Notes under the pieces: generated by a model
Told to the model about the DNA's origin: nothing
Seen by the model: the letters and a program-made list of their open reading frames with translations, nothing else
The model's database searches: none
Shown here: piece by piece, positions 1 to 10,639 of the stretch
Numbering within the stretch: the first letter of the stretch is position 1
Layout: every line of letters begins with the position of its first letter
Translations under genes and position numbers: made by a program
Assembly (NCBI GenBank): GCA_038373865.1
Contig: JAXGGA010005538.1
Coordinates: forward strand, 1-64,000
Source of the DNA: Uloborus plumipes
Lineage: Eukaryota > Arthropoda > Arachnida > Araneae > Uloboridae
Direction of reading: 5' to 3'
Length of the DNA: 64,000 nucleotides

Positions 1-816
1 GCGTATTGAAAGAGTGTAACAAGAATAAAAGCTAAAAGTTTATTCGTGTTTGTATACTTCTAAAATTCAGGCTGGGACTAACACACACATATTGCGAGCT
101 GCGCTACGTTTCAGAATGCATTAGGGAATGTCTCTCGGGGGTTAAATTTTTGAAAGAAAGAAAGTTTTTTGCAAAAGGATCTTAGTTCAAAGCATTGAAG
201 CAAAAATCTGATAAAGAATTTTTCTTAAATAATGTATTTACGATATACAGGAAATAAAATTCGTTCTGGTCAATACCGTTCTTGGTTTATTTGTCTAAAT
301 ATACATTTCTTATTTAAAACAAATCTAAATGCTCGTGTGTGGATTTCCTTATAAACTGCACACACTTTTCAAACATTTAGTTCCTATAATTTCTGAGTCA
401 CAAAAGCAAAAAGTTTTGTCTGTTTACACAAAATTCATCAGACCCAAAAATCGTTTAATGTGAAATTCCGTTAACGCGAAATTTTTTCAGTTCCCACTGA
501 GTTCGCGTTTGTAAAGTTTGACTGTATAATTTTCAGCTAAATTTAATTTAAAAAAAAGTTACATAGCGCAACAATTTTGTATGGGGTGGTGAGAGAGTTA
601 AGAACTTTAGAGCTGACTTTAGCTGTAGCATGGTCGTTTAATGGAAATACCAAACTAGTTTTCCTTTATCAATTCTATTTTTCAGATCAATCATGTTCTT
701 GTGCCAAAAAAAGTGTAGTTTCAATTCCACTGGGTGCATTTCTAAAGTAAATACAAGCTTCTGAATGAGATATTGCTTCTCTCACATTTGTCCTACTCTA
801 AATTCTTGCCTTTGTA
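1..816. other. Unassigned AT-rich sequence
   Basis: No coding frame or clear element is visible. Around 430-530 the sequence ends in a form resembling the right end of the TACAGTC-type TIR elements seen at 31.3 kb (a TTTGACTGTA end after a short GC-richer stretch), but no matching left end was found, so it is not called as an element. Confidence 0.3.
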
Positions 817-1597
817 CAGGGTGGTTATAAATTAACGTGAGGTGTTTGGAGCCCTCTAGCGCGTGAAGTACTGAGGGAAACATTGCCAAATTTCATGGGC
901 ACACATATTAAACCATGGGATTTTTATTTCTGAAGTAAAAAAAAAAATAGTTTAAAAAATGGCCACCAGGGGAAATTTTGGCTCTGTAAAAGTGTATTAC
1001 TCCGATTGTCGAAGAATTGAATGCTACTGACAAAATATGCATCCATTTTATTTGCAAAAATGGCTTTTATATCACAAATGTAGTTCAATATTATCACCGC
1101 TGTAAAGTTGCAAGAACTGGATACGATGCACAACATTTTCCGCGGCAGCTCGTAACATATCAGAATTGATTTCTCTGACTTTTAAAGTTACAACATCTTT
1201 TAAACTTGCTATATCAGAAACATTTCTTTGATACACAACACTTTTCAGCTATCCCCATAACCAAAAATCACATGGATTGAGATCGGGCGACCTTGGGGGC
1301 CATACCGGAAATTCTACGGTGATCATATTAAACCTCATTTACAAATAACAATCATTTTTTCTTTGCGAAATTGCTTTGTACAGCATTTTTTCAAATTTAA
1401 TTCGCGAAATTCATAGTAATACACTGCTACAGCGCTAAATTTTCCCCTGGTGGCGATTTTTTAAACTATTTTTTTTAATTTCGGAAATCAGAATCCCATG
1501 GTCTAATATGTGCCCTCATGAAATTTTACAATATTTTGCCCAGTGCTTCGCGCCCTAGAGGGCTCCAAACACCCCGCATTGATTTATAACCACCCTG
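817..1597 (-). mobile_element. Mariner-like transposon relic, TA-flanked
   Basis: The two ends are inverted repeats beginning CAGGGTGGTTATAAAT and extending, with scattered mismatches, for about 150 bp. The inner part carries a CGCCACCAGGGG-like motif on both sides. TA dinucleotides flank both ends (815-816 and 1598-1599), as expected for Tc1/mariner elements. The 781-bp body is too short for a full transposase (about 340 codons) and retains only its C-terminal part on the minus strand. TIRs this long are unusual for a plain mariner, so the family could be a related IS630-type group. The element is dead and relatively old. Confidence 0.8.
1072..1320 (-). pseudogene. C-terminal fragment of mariner-like transposase
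   Basis: Reading the minus strand from about 1302, the translation gives WPPRSPDLNPCDFWLWG, the signature around the third catalytic acidic residue of mariner-type DDE/D transposases (SPDLNPCDFWLWG is conserved in the family). The frame then has one TAG where a tyrosine is expected (WGY). It continues open to a TGA at 1072-1074 through a helical tail containing VREINSDMLRAAAENVVHRI, which matches the usual C-terminal end. The first two catalytic residues and the whole N-terminal DNA-binding region are missing. It cannot encode an active enzyme. Recognition is by motif reading only; subfamily is not determined. Confidence 0.8.
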
Positions 1598-1847
1598 TAT
1601 ATGTTCGCCTCACTCGATGTACGAAAAAATGAATGACTGGATATAATATTCAGTGGGCTCGATATGGCAGACCTAAGGACAAGCATTTTTCTAGGGTCCT
1701 TCGTAGTCAAACCTTGTAAACACAAGCATTTAGGAAGAACTAGAACTAGCAATTTTAGAAATGTTGATGTATTAAACTACTCATTTAAAATAATTGTTAA
1801 AGAGAGGAGCATCCCATTTCTGAAGTACCATATGTTGGTGCTTTTTT

Positions 1848-1985
1848 TAACGAATTTATCAATTACTAAGTTTTAAGGCACTATCTTACCTAAGCAAGTA
1901 CGTGAATTACTTTGGAAAAGAAAAGGAAACTATTTGAAACATTTGATGAATAATGCTCTCACATTTAACTGATTAAGCACAAGTA
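1848..1985. repeat. Dispersed repeat, copy 1 (partner at 7738-7870)
   Basis: The stretch from the AATTTATCAATTACTAAG motif through CCTAAGCAAGTACGTGA to GAAACATTTGATGAATAATG recurs with about 80-85% identity, in the same orientation, at 7738-7870. A shorter, weaker third echo lies near 8050-8110. No coding potential is seen. It is an old dispersed repeat or the remnant of a segmental duplication. Confidence 0.65.
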
Positions 1986-3553
1986 AGAAAAGGTTGAAAA
2001 ATAACAAAGAAAACTTAAATATTTATTATTTTTCGCAATAATAGACAAGAATGTCATTTGAGACAATTAAAAATTGAGGACGCAAGGCCGCATATTTTTT
2101 TTTTGACCTGCTCGATAATCAGCCTCTAAATATTTGTACAATATAATGCCAATATAAATATCATATTTAATTCCGAGTTTGATCTTTAGATTTAACTTCA
2201 ACCAAGCGTCGAATATACTTTATTGAAATGTTATATCTTACAAACTTGAATTCCAAGACAAAACACATTGTTATATATTTAAGGCATCAAATTCATATTA
2301 CAAATACTCAGGCACAAAAATGACCCTTTGCTATTTATCATAAAGTCAATCAAATTATGTAACGTTTATTTCGGAATAACCATTCTCTTTAAATAATACC
2401 AACTCTTAAATATATCTCGTGAAAATATTTGTCTTGTTGATACTATACTTACCAAAAAAATGCTTGATATTACTAAATGAAGCCTCCACCATAACTAAGT
2501 TCATTAGGTTTCCTGCTGTGATACTAATATCATCTCCATTAACGCCAAAGATAGAAGCCCGAAAGAAGCACAAAGACTATCTTCTCTACGTGAATTCCGG
2601 TCTCCAAGGGATCCAAAGACATTTTCGGTCCCACATTTTCTTCTTACCATTTGGTTTGTTTTCTTTGTGATGGGGTTTTTATGCATATATCTGCAATGCA
2701 GGGCAAAGATGAGTGATTAGACATCGAGGAAGAAAGTAAATGATTGTCGAATATATATATATACGAATGCGAATGCACTGAAATAATAATGAAACAACTG
2801 AACTTATACTTGCATTACTTAAGACATAAATATGAAAAATGCTTTGTTTCAACACAATTTCTTAAAAAATTCTAACGTTCATATATTCCTTTCTCACTCC
2901 TGATGGTATTTAGTTATTATAGTTTTTTTTAGTACGGTAAATACTGAGCAGCAACCTCAAGGTTCTGAATATGTAGTCTTCAAACGCCGCTTTTAAAATC
3001 AGACAGATTTTACAACGTTTTTAACCAGGCAGCTTTTTAAAGCGGCGATTTCAATTGGCAATTAGCATTAATGCACACTTGCTACTTTCTTCAGATATGT
3101 GTAAAATATTTTAGTGAGATATTTGCTTTTGCAAAAAATACATTATCTTTTACGGAAGTATACTCACTTTAGAAAACCCAAGACTAGGATTTTGGATTTT
3201 CAAACGGGTTAACATGCAATTAATTATTTATTTTGACATTCAGGATTTGACAAATTTTACCCTTAGGATAAATGAAACCCAAATTTTTATTTTAAAAATT
3301 TGCGTTAACTGTTAAAGGTTATTCGAGTCCATGGGGTTAGATAAAATCAATAGACTTTTCAAGTTGGATTTATTTTATTGTTTATTTTCTTTCTTTCTTT
3401 ACCTTTTTTTTTTTTTTTGTCTTCACAGGTTTTTTTTTTTTTTTTTGTCTTTTGTCTTTACATTTTTTTAAGTGATGATTATAAAAATCTAAGTCATTTA
3501 AGAGTGTTACAAAAACTTAGATGCTAAATGTATTTCTTCTTGCATATGTAATA
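1986..3553. other. AT-rich sequence without recognised features
   Basis: Only short chance reading frames occur. Pyrimidine and poly-T runs lie near 3385-3450, and a TATATATATA run lies near 2751. A small imperfect inverted repeat (CGCCGCTTTT and AAAGCGGCG) lies between 2986 and 3046. Nothing here supports a gene. Confidence 0.4.
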
Positions 3554-4772
3554 TACAGTCCAGTCACATTAATGTGACCACCTATCAAAAACCAGAATAA
3601 GCACATTTCGCAGAGCGGACTGCTACGAGACGTGCAGGAAGAGACCCGGTTAGGACCTTGAAGGTGTTCACTGGTAGTTTGAGCCATGTCGACTCCAATG
3701 CCGTGGGCAGCTGCGCTAGATTAGGCCGCTGAGGATCCATGACGCGAATAACCCGATCGAGATGGTCCCACATATTCTCAATTGGGACTGAGTCAGGAGA
3801 GTTTGCTGGCCAGGGAAGAAGGGTAAACTCATCCTGGTGCTCTTCGAGTCACGCATGTGCATTGGAAGCTGTATGGCACTTCGCATTGTCCTGTTGATGG
3901 ATGCCATCATCTTGAGGGAAAACAATGCGCATATAGGGGTAGACATGGTCCGCAAGGACAGATGCATACTTGTATTGATTCATCGGGCCTTCCACAATGA
4001 TGAGTGAACCCAGAGAATGGCAGGAAAACATTCCCCAGACCATAATGCTCCCGCCTCCAGCTTGGACTGTTCCTGCAATGCTGCAGGATGTTTGGTTTCA
4101 GAGGTTTCACGCCTCATACGCCAACGTCCATCTGTCCGATGGAGCATTAAACGTGATTCAACAGAAAATGCTACCTGTCGCCACTCAATGGACGTCCAGC
4201 TGCGGTACTGGCGTGCAAATTCCAGGGTTCGTCGTCGATGGACAGTAGTCAGCATAGGTGCATGAACCAGGCTTCTGCTTCGGGAGCCCAGACGCAGCAA
4301 CGTCCGCTAAACAGTAGTTTGGGAGACGATGTTGGTAGCCCCTTGGTTCATCTGGGGGGTCAGTTGCTCAACGGTAGCCCGTCTATTAACCCGAACGCAT
4401 CTCCGCAGCCGTCGTTCGCCTCTGTCATCTATGGCTCCTGGTGCACCACATTTTCCATGTCGCTGATTTTGGACAGTCCCATTTTGCCATGCACGGTACA
4501 CTTTTACCACGACGGCAAGCGAACAGCTCAAAAACTCAGCCATTTCGGAAATGCTTCCACCCTTGACCCGAAAGCCAATGATCATGCCCTTTTGTACGTC
4601 GGATAAATCGCTTCGTTTTTGCATTACGCCAACGATAGAAATGTTTTCCAAAGCCCTCACACACCCTTTATATACCCTCAACTGCACTGTGCTACCAAGT
4701 GCCTTCTGTGATTGGTTATTTAACGTCGAAGTCGAAAGTACGTGGTGGTCACATTAATGTGACTGGACTGTG
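3554..4772 (-). mobile_element. Tc1-like DNA transposon, degenerate full-length copy
   Basis: The element is 1.22 kb, framed by 28-bp TIRs (CAGTCCAGTCACATTAATGT then GACCACC) and by TA target duplications at 3552-3553 and 4773-4774. The TIR contains a perfect palindrome, CACATTAATGTG. The transposase lies on the minus strand and fills most of the body. Size, TIR length and TA duplication fit the Tc1 group. The copy is inactive because the transposase is broken (see the separate entry), but both ends remain intact, so a transposase from elsewhere could in principle have mobilised it. Confidence 0.93.
3585..4624 (-). pseudogene. Tc1-like transposase, broken
   Basis: The likely start is the ATG at 4622-4624 (MQKRSDLSDVQKGM...), which begins the helix-turn-helix domain; an upstream in-frame ATG at 4687 would add 21 residues unlike the family. 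The frame runs to a TAG at 4307-4309 (where the sequence reads SQTTV*R, probably a mutated glutamine). It continues in the same frame to about 4080, shifts by one base, and meets a TGA at 3849-3851 replacing an expected tryptophan (NAHA*LEEH) before ending in GYSGF-like sequence at 3585. The first catalytic aspartate is changed to valine (FSVESR instead of FSDESR). The second (HQQDNA) and the glutamate (VPIEN) remain. Total length is about 346 codons, normal for Tc1. Two nonsense changes, one frameshift and one active-site loss make it a pseudogene. I count 36 residues between the second aspartate and the glutamate. Confidence 0.92.
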
Positions 4773-4883
4773 TAGTATGAGTTAATAATGAAGAACTGAA
4801 AGTCCCTAAAATAAGATATTGCCTAGATAACGTGAACATATTAAACTAAATTATCACAAAATTGTATGCTTGAACTTTCTCTT

Positions 4884-4975
4884 TTTTATTAGTATTAGTA
4901 TGAAAATAACATATTTGCGTTCACTCGAGTTTTATTAGTATTAGTATGAAAATAACAGAAGGCGTTCACTCAAGT
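4884..4975. repeat. 46-bp tandem duplication
   Basis: A 46-bp unit starting TTTTATTAGTATTAGTATGA and ending near CGTTCACTCGAG occurs twice, at 4884 and 4930. The copies differ by a few bases near the end of the unit. It is a simple local duplication. Confidence 0.85.
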
Positions 4976-5159
4976 TTAAGGAAGATGATGTTAATATCGC
5001 CTTGTTCAATCTCGTGGTCGTCTAAAATTCTCGTGCTAAACTAAGAATAAATTCGAAATTAGTAATTTTGAAAGGTTATTGTTTCGATTCTTCCATTGAC
5101 AACAGAAAAGTCTATCTGTTTTTTTTTCAAAACATGTATCATCCAAAATTAAATTTTTA

Positions 5160-5520
5160 CTTGTTTCAAATGGGCTGCGTTTTGCTTCTTGCCATTTGCA
5201 GACCTAGTGCATTCCCCAAGACTGGCACTACCACTGGCGGAATACCATTGACACGAGAATTTTGACACCCAGTTTCCCTACGAGATGAAGGCACCTGGAC
5301 TCTATTGGATGTGAAACAGCACTGGGAATTTAATTTTGCCAAGATATACTATATGCCAAACGAGAACTCGAGGGATCTTTTACATGCCACATAAGTATAC
5401 GACAAGGACACTGCCGATTTTCTGCTTCATGAAAATCCACCAACTGGAGTCGGGTTTGATGCCCCACTCCTTTGGGCGTGAGAGACCATTGTCTTAACTA
5501 CTGCACCACTCTGTCGGCTA
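5160..5520 (-). mobile_element. tRNA-derived SINE, minus strand
   Basis: On the minus strand the element opens at about 5520 with a tRNA-like head: an A-box-like TGGTGCAGTAG (5498-5508) and a degenerate B-box region (5451-5463) of internal RNA polymerase III promoters. A unique body follows. The distal part (TCAAAATTCTCGTG, then ATTCCGCC, then GCACTAGGTCTGCAAA, then CCCATTTGAAA) is shared with the SINE at 23464-23696, so both belong to one family with a conserved 3' domain. Point changes in the B box suggest this copy is old. A clear target duplication was not found. Retrotransposition would need a partner LINE, which I did not recognise here. Confidence 0.75.
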
Positions 5521-6301
5521 CAAAGTTTAATGCGTAAATAAACATTTTAGATTTGTTGAAAAGAATTTTAATACCAAAGAAAAATAATCCTTTTTAAGAA
5601 CATTTATACCTTATTGTCTTAAATTTAACTGACGGAAAAAAGCGAGAACTTAAGCTACGAAGTAATCAAAACAATAACATAAAATTTACTCTTTCTTGTC
5701 CAACATTTAAAAAAAAACCTTGACTGTGTTGGGTTTTCTGCAAACCCGTTGGCTTTTGTGTGATATTTTCCAGAAGGCGTTTCATGAACTGGAATTATTG
5801 AAAACCATTAAGAAAATTTTCTTTCTGACAAGTTTCTTACTTTCAAGAGTATACCCAAAACTAAAATCCAGACAGGATTAGAGGCAAGTAGAGCATAAGA
5901 TACATAAAGAAAGATTTTTTTTTCTTTCTTTCTTCCTCTCAGCAGTGTTGTTCCAGCATTTTATACGTCAGATTTGTTAGATTTCTGAGCTATTTTTTAG
6001 ACCAGTTTCAATATCGCTTCGGTTTGTAAGCTCCATTTATATAAAAGCAAAATGTGAAAGTAATTTTTGTTGAGGAAAAGAGAAAGGAAGCTGTTTTAGC
6101 TCTTAATTTTAACAAACGGAAGGCGTTCGAAACTTTGAAAGATAGTTGAAGTGAAATTAAAGTTCTTTTTCATTTCGGTACTTGAGATATCTGTATCACG
6201 ACACCCTGAATGGTAGTAACAAGTATCATAAAATAAATGACTTGATTTAATCGGTTGTCAAATATAATTTAATAAAATGTGTCAATTAATAAAAATGTCA
6301 A
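5521..6301. other. AT-rich sequence without recognised features
   Basis: No coding frame, TIR or repeat unit was recognised. There is a pyrimidine-rich run near 5915-5940. Confidence 0.35.
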
Positions 6302-6367
6302 ATATAACGTTGCTTAAATAACTAATCAATAACTTCGTAATTGATTAGTTATTTAAGTAACGTTATT
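6302..6367. repeat. Near-perfect 28-bp-arm hairpin
   Basis: The arms read TAACGTTGCTTAAATAACTA then ATCAAT on the left and their reverse complement on the right, with one internal mismatch and a loop of about 9 bases around 6331-6339. It could be a tiny foldback element or a replication-generated palindrome. No gene end lies next to it, so a terminator role is not supported. Confidence 0.8.
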
Positions 6368-6407
6368 TCTTAAGCTAAAATATTAAGACGAAGCAGCAAC
6401 CAACCTC

Positions 6408-6911
6408 TTAAGACATATTTCCAGGTTTTGGAGCCCGTTTAGAGCTGATCCTATCGTACCTATTTAGCTTTGCTTTATAATTTGTCTCTTCTATAATATC
6501 ACGCTTAAATAATGAAAGAAAAGTGCTTGACATAATTGCTACTAATAAGTTTCTAATATTAATATATTGTCGTAAATTACAGTCAAAGTGTTTCCATTTG
6601 TCAAGATATTTTTTTTTCTGAAAGTGCAATGTCTGGAACATGGGATGAATTGATTTCTTTTCTTTTCTAAATTTTGACTTGTTTTCTTTCTTAAAAATAA
6701 ATAAAAAAAAAAAACAACGAATTACTGTTTCATGTTCATCGCTGATACCACAAGTAGACAAAATCTTTCAAACAAGGTCACTGCATAGACCGTCGGCATT
6801 TTGAGCCGTATTTTCAATTTTTTTAGAGTTACGACTCCTGTAGTTCCAAAATAACGGATGCTTCGGCCTGGATTTACACCAAAGTTTCTTTCTTCATTTG
6901 TGATATCGTAA
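6408..6911. other. AT-rich sequence, long frame judged spurious
   Basis: A 117-codon minus-strand frame (6408-6761) is open mainly because of A/T homopolymers. Its translation is a Lys/Phe-rich string without any recognisable domain. Nothing else was recognised. Confidence 0.35.
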
Positions 6912-7533
6912 GGGTCATTCCATAGTGACTAACGTAACATTCAGAGCTGATTTTGTAACTGTTTTTACTTGTAACTTAAAGGATAAAAAATATTTTTTAG
7001 TTTTGCTGGTGGATTTACAATGTACATGGTATCTATGTATCATTTCTGCTAAGAATTTAAAACAAAATTACTGACAGTAGATATTTTTTCAACCAAAATA
7101 GCAGCGTGACTAACGTAACATTTTTGCAACCCTGAAAATTAATGCTCATGTTGTGAGGCAAAAATTTCTCAAAGTTAAGCAAGTGTTAAAAATTGAATGA
7201 TATATTTGAAAAATGTGTACAGTTGGCTTTTAAAAACATAAAACACATTTATTAAATCTTATTTTTTTTTAGTCTTAAGTGTCACTTTTACTCAAGATGG
7301 AGTGTGACTAACGTAACGTGACTAACGTAACCATCGAAAAACAAGCAGTAAACACACTACAAACTATTTATTATGGCTAATCTCAGTGATAATTACAATA
7401 CTTTTTCAAATTTTTTTAACTTCTTATGTTGTATGATTTTTATTTATTTATTGATTTGTTTATTTTTTGATACTTTTTTCACTTCGGTGTTTTTTTTCAT
7501 TCAGCTGAGGTTGACATTTCTATGGAATGGCCC
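6912..7533. mobile_element. TIR element with GTGACTAACGTAAC repeats
   Basis: The ends are inverted repeats GGGTCATTCCATAG (6912-6925) and CTATGGAATGGCCC (7520-7533), one mismatch in 14. The body is about 620 bp, AT-rich and non-coding. It carries four direct copies of GTGACTAACGTAAC at 6925-6938, 7106-7119, 7304-7317 and 7318-7331. Short repeats next to and inside the ends are typical of transposase-binding subterminal repeats, which is inference here. The target duplication is unclear, so the superfamily is not assigned. Confidence 0.7.
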
Positions 7534-7737
7534 ATAAGAGACCTCGCTTTGTTTCAGAAATTGGACATTTAGAACGCAATTAAAAATAAACTTCTTGGAT
7601 ATTGAAAATATTTTATCTCCCCATGTTATCTTTTTTGCTTATTCTATTAATATCATTTATTAAACGTAACACTTTTGACAGAAGGAAATAGCCCCATTAA
7701 AGTGTAGGTCCTTGGTTACGTTTGTACTTTTTACTTT

Positions 7738-7870
7738 AACAAATTTATCAGTTACTAAGTTTCAAAGCGCTAGCGTGCCTAAGCAAGTACGTGAGTTACT
7801 ACTGGAATCGAAAAGGAAACCATCTGAAACATTCGATGAATAATGCCTTCAAATCAAACCAATTTTGCCA
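7738..7870. repeat. Dispersed repeat, copy 2 (partner at 1848-1985)
   Basis: Same-orientation partner of 1848-1985. Downstream, the CACATAATTAATRGAATTG motif at about 7903-7922 recurs at about 8162-8181, and the TTTGCACACA..ATAGTTATTTC motif near 7977 recurs near 8448. The 7.7-8.5 kb interval is therefore itself made of decayed tandem copies. Confidence 0.6.
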
Positions 7871-8189
7871 AACAATGTAAGGTATATTTCATCTTTAATG
7901 TCTCACATAATTAATAGAATTGCTACTTCACATCATACTAAAAGGGTAATTCTTAGCTGATGCAGTGAAAACGCATTTGGTTGCACACACATTATAGTTA
8001 TTTCAATACAGCTGCCAAAAAAGGGGGGGGGGTCTTTTAATTTAGTTTTTACTGAGTTTTGAGGCACTATTTCAATCAAAGCATATGACATTGTAATGAA
8101 TAATACGTTTAATTTAAACCGATTTTCCTTACATCTATAGTCAACAGTTCGTCTTGAATGCATCACATAATTAATGGAATTGTTACCCT

Positions 8190-10630
8190 GGAATCTCGTT
8201 ACAGAGAACTTCAACGAACCATAAGTTTTGTTTGTTGTAAAGTAAATTTCGTTGTAATGATTACAGAAATGTATGGATTACAGAGAGATGGATTACAGAA
8301 AATGTAAGGGAAATTAAATCGGAATTAAAGATCTGTGTGCTAAAACGGATATGTTTTTGGTGCTGGTATTCCTTGCACCGGAATTTTATTGTATTTTGCT
8401 TAGTATTAAAAATAATTTACAGCTGTTAAAATATAATCAGTTCTTATTTGCACACATCATAGTTATTTCTATCCGCTTGGAACAAAAAGTGAGAATGCAC
8501 TATCTTGAAAGAATAATATATTACATTCGGTGAAATTGACATTTTGGATCGATGTAGCAGGTTTTCGCGCATCATTACCTTTGCGAAAACATCGTGCTCT
8601 TCTATAAGGGATTGCGATGTTTTTCAAAATTCGATACGTAGTGAAACTAATGCATAAAATGGCGTACATGTTATTCAGGCAATCATGATACACCTTTTTT
8701 TCTATGTCTAGACGACAGGCGTTTTTTTCTTTTTTTTCACTAGTAGATTTAGATTTTTGGATCATAGTGTTGTAAAATCATTCCGAAGAAAATTATTTGA
8801 AATACATTTCAAACCAGTAAAAATTATCTTATAATTTTTACATATAAATTATCTCGATGATTTTTCGTAATATTTAATGCATTTATTTATTATGAAAAAA
8901 TATATGAATAATAAATTGTGGAGAGTAGTGATATATTTCCAGATTGTCTCCAAAAGTATTGGTTAATTGTGCATTCCAGTATCATGCACTTGATGCAAGC
9001 TTGCATTCAAGAAGACACAGAGGTATTTTTAAGGATGAAAAATTTATTCTTAAGCTTATGAAAACATGTATCTAGTTTCAAGATAACAATTTTAGGAAAA
9101 TATTTCTGTTGCTTCTAAACACAAGAATTAAACTACATTTTGGGCCTACATTTTAAACCTTTTTTTTAAACTTTTTAATTTAATAAACAAGTCAAACACA
9201 TTTCGAACGTAATTTGAAACTAAATGGTTAATTGGATGCAAACAAAAACAATGTAAACGAAAAGGTCAGAGAAAAACTTTATTTATCGAACTTGGTTCTT
9301 AAAATTAATAGAAGAAAAACAGCTATACTTATCTAAAATGGTGGAAACATAATACGATAGAGTACCGCTAGTCCAAACTAATTGGGATCAGTGCCTGTTT
9401 AGATTTCCTAAAACTGAGATAAAATAAAAGTAGAATATACCTTGACTTAAAAACATTTAAGCTATAAGTGCTTAGTGCTACTGTCACATAAATTCTCTGA
9501 ATTCAAAATAATGGAACGATAATATTGATCCCCATTGTATTCCAGCTTGCAGCTAAATAAATTGTAATTAGTCGTTTTTTTGCGGTAATGTTGCCAATAA
9601 ATTGGATGCAGATAAATAAACCTTTAATTCAGAATAAGACCATTAATGAATCATATAATGCTCCAGTTGTCAATTCTTATGCTACAAATGCAGCACAAAT
9701 GATGGCATAATATTTTATTTCATACAGAATTTTGTCACCTTCTCAACACATCCTTGAATTAGCCGTTTTTTCTTATTACACATAATTACTTAAAATAAAA
9801 ACATTCTACTTTCCTTTTTGAATATTTAACTTATTTCAGATACAATTTTCGAAAATAAAGTCAGTTCGATTTAGTTTAAGATAAACTTAGTCTGAAGTAG
9901 CGATACTCGACTTTTTTATAAGAACAAACGCTATCCAACTACAACTCTCATAGCTTCCTCTCATAGCTTTAATGAGAAGAAATATTAATATTTTTTGAGG
10001 AATAAGATGAATTTTTAAATAATTTTCAAAAAAAAATCCAATATACAAAAGGACAAAAATGGCAAAATAACTAAAAACTTCCGTGCTTTGCATTATAAAT
10101 TCAGAAGCAGAGACTAAAAGGAAAAAATTGGCGAAGCTTTTATCCATATGTTTGAAATTGGAATTGCTTTAGCTTTTCCACCTCCGCTTTCAATAGCCTG
10201 AATTTGTAAGCGAATGCACCTGCCATTCCGGAAAAAAAGAGAAGTAAATATTCCTTTCATATGAAAAAGCTGGAGAAAGTCACAGTTAAAGTCCTTAGGT
10301 AGTTGTGACATTTTATTAAAAACTGAGGTAGTGGGTGCTAATGCTAATACAAAGAAGGTGAAGGGGAATTCAGTGTTTTCAAAATAGTAGGAAGTTTGTT
10401 TTTATACTTCATGCTGATCACAAATTAAGCTCATAAAATTACGCTAAGTTAATATGTTTTTTTTTTTTTTTCTTTTTTGCGAAGCTACAGAACTTTTAAA
10501 GGTAAAAAGCTCGCTTTTTTCTGATTTTGTTCAAAATTATACCATAATTTATTCAGAATTTTTGGAAGTATAAGAAAGAAAATCAGGCTTTATTTCATAT
10601 GCTTATTAAAATTATTACTAGTTAAAGACT
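8190..10630. other. AT-rich sequence without recognised features
   Basis: Several short frames exist on both strands, but none shows a domain, a signal peptide or an exon-like composition contrast. No paired TIRs were noticed. Confidence 0.35.
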
Positions 10631-10639
10631 TTTTATGTA

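Noticed and set aside
6408..6761. 117-codon minus-strand frame
   Set aside because: Open because of A/T homopolymers; no recognisable domain or conserved motif.
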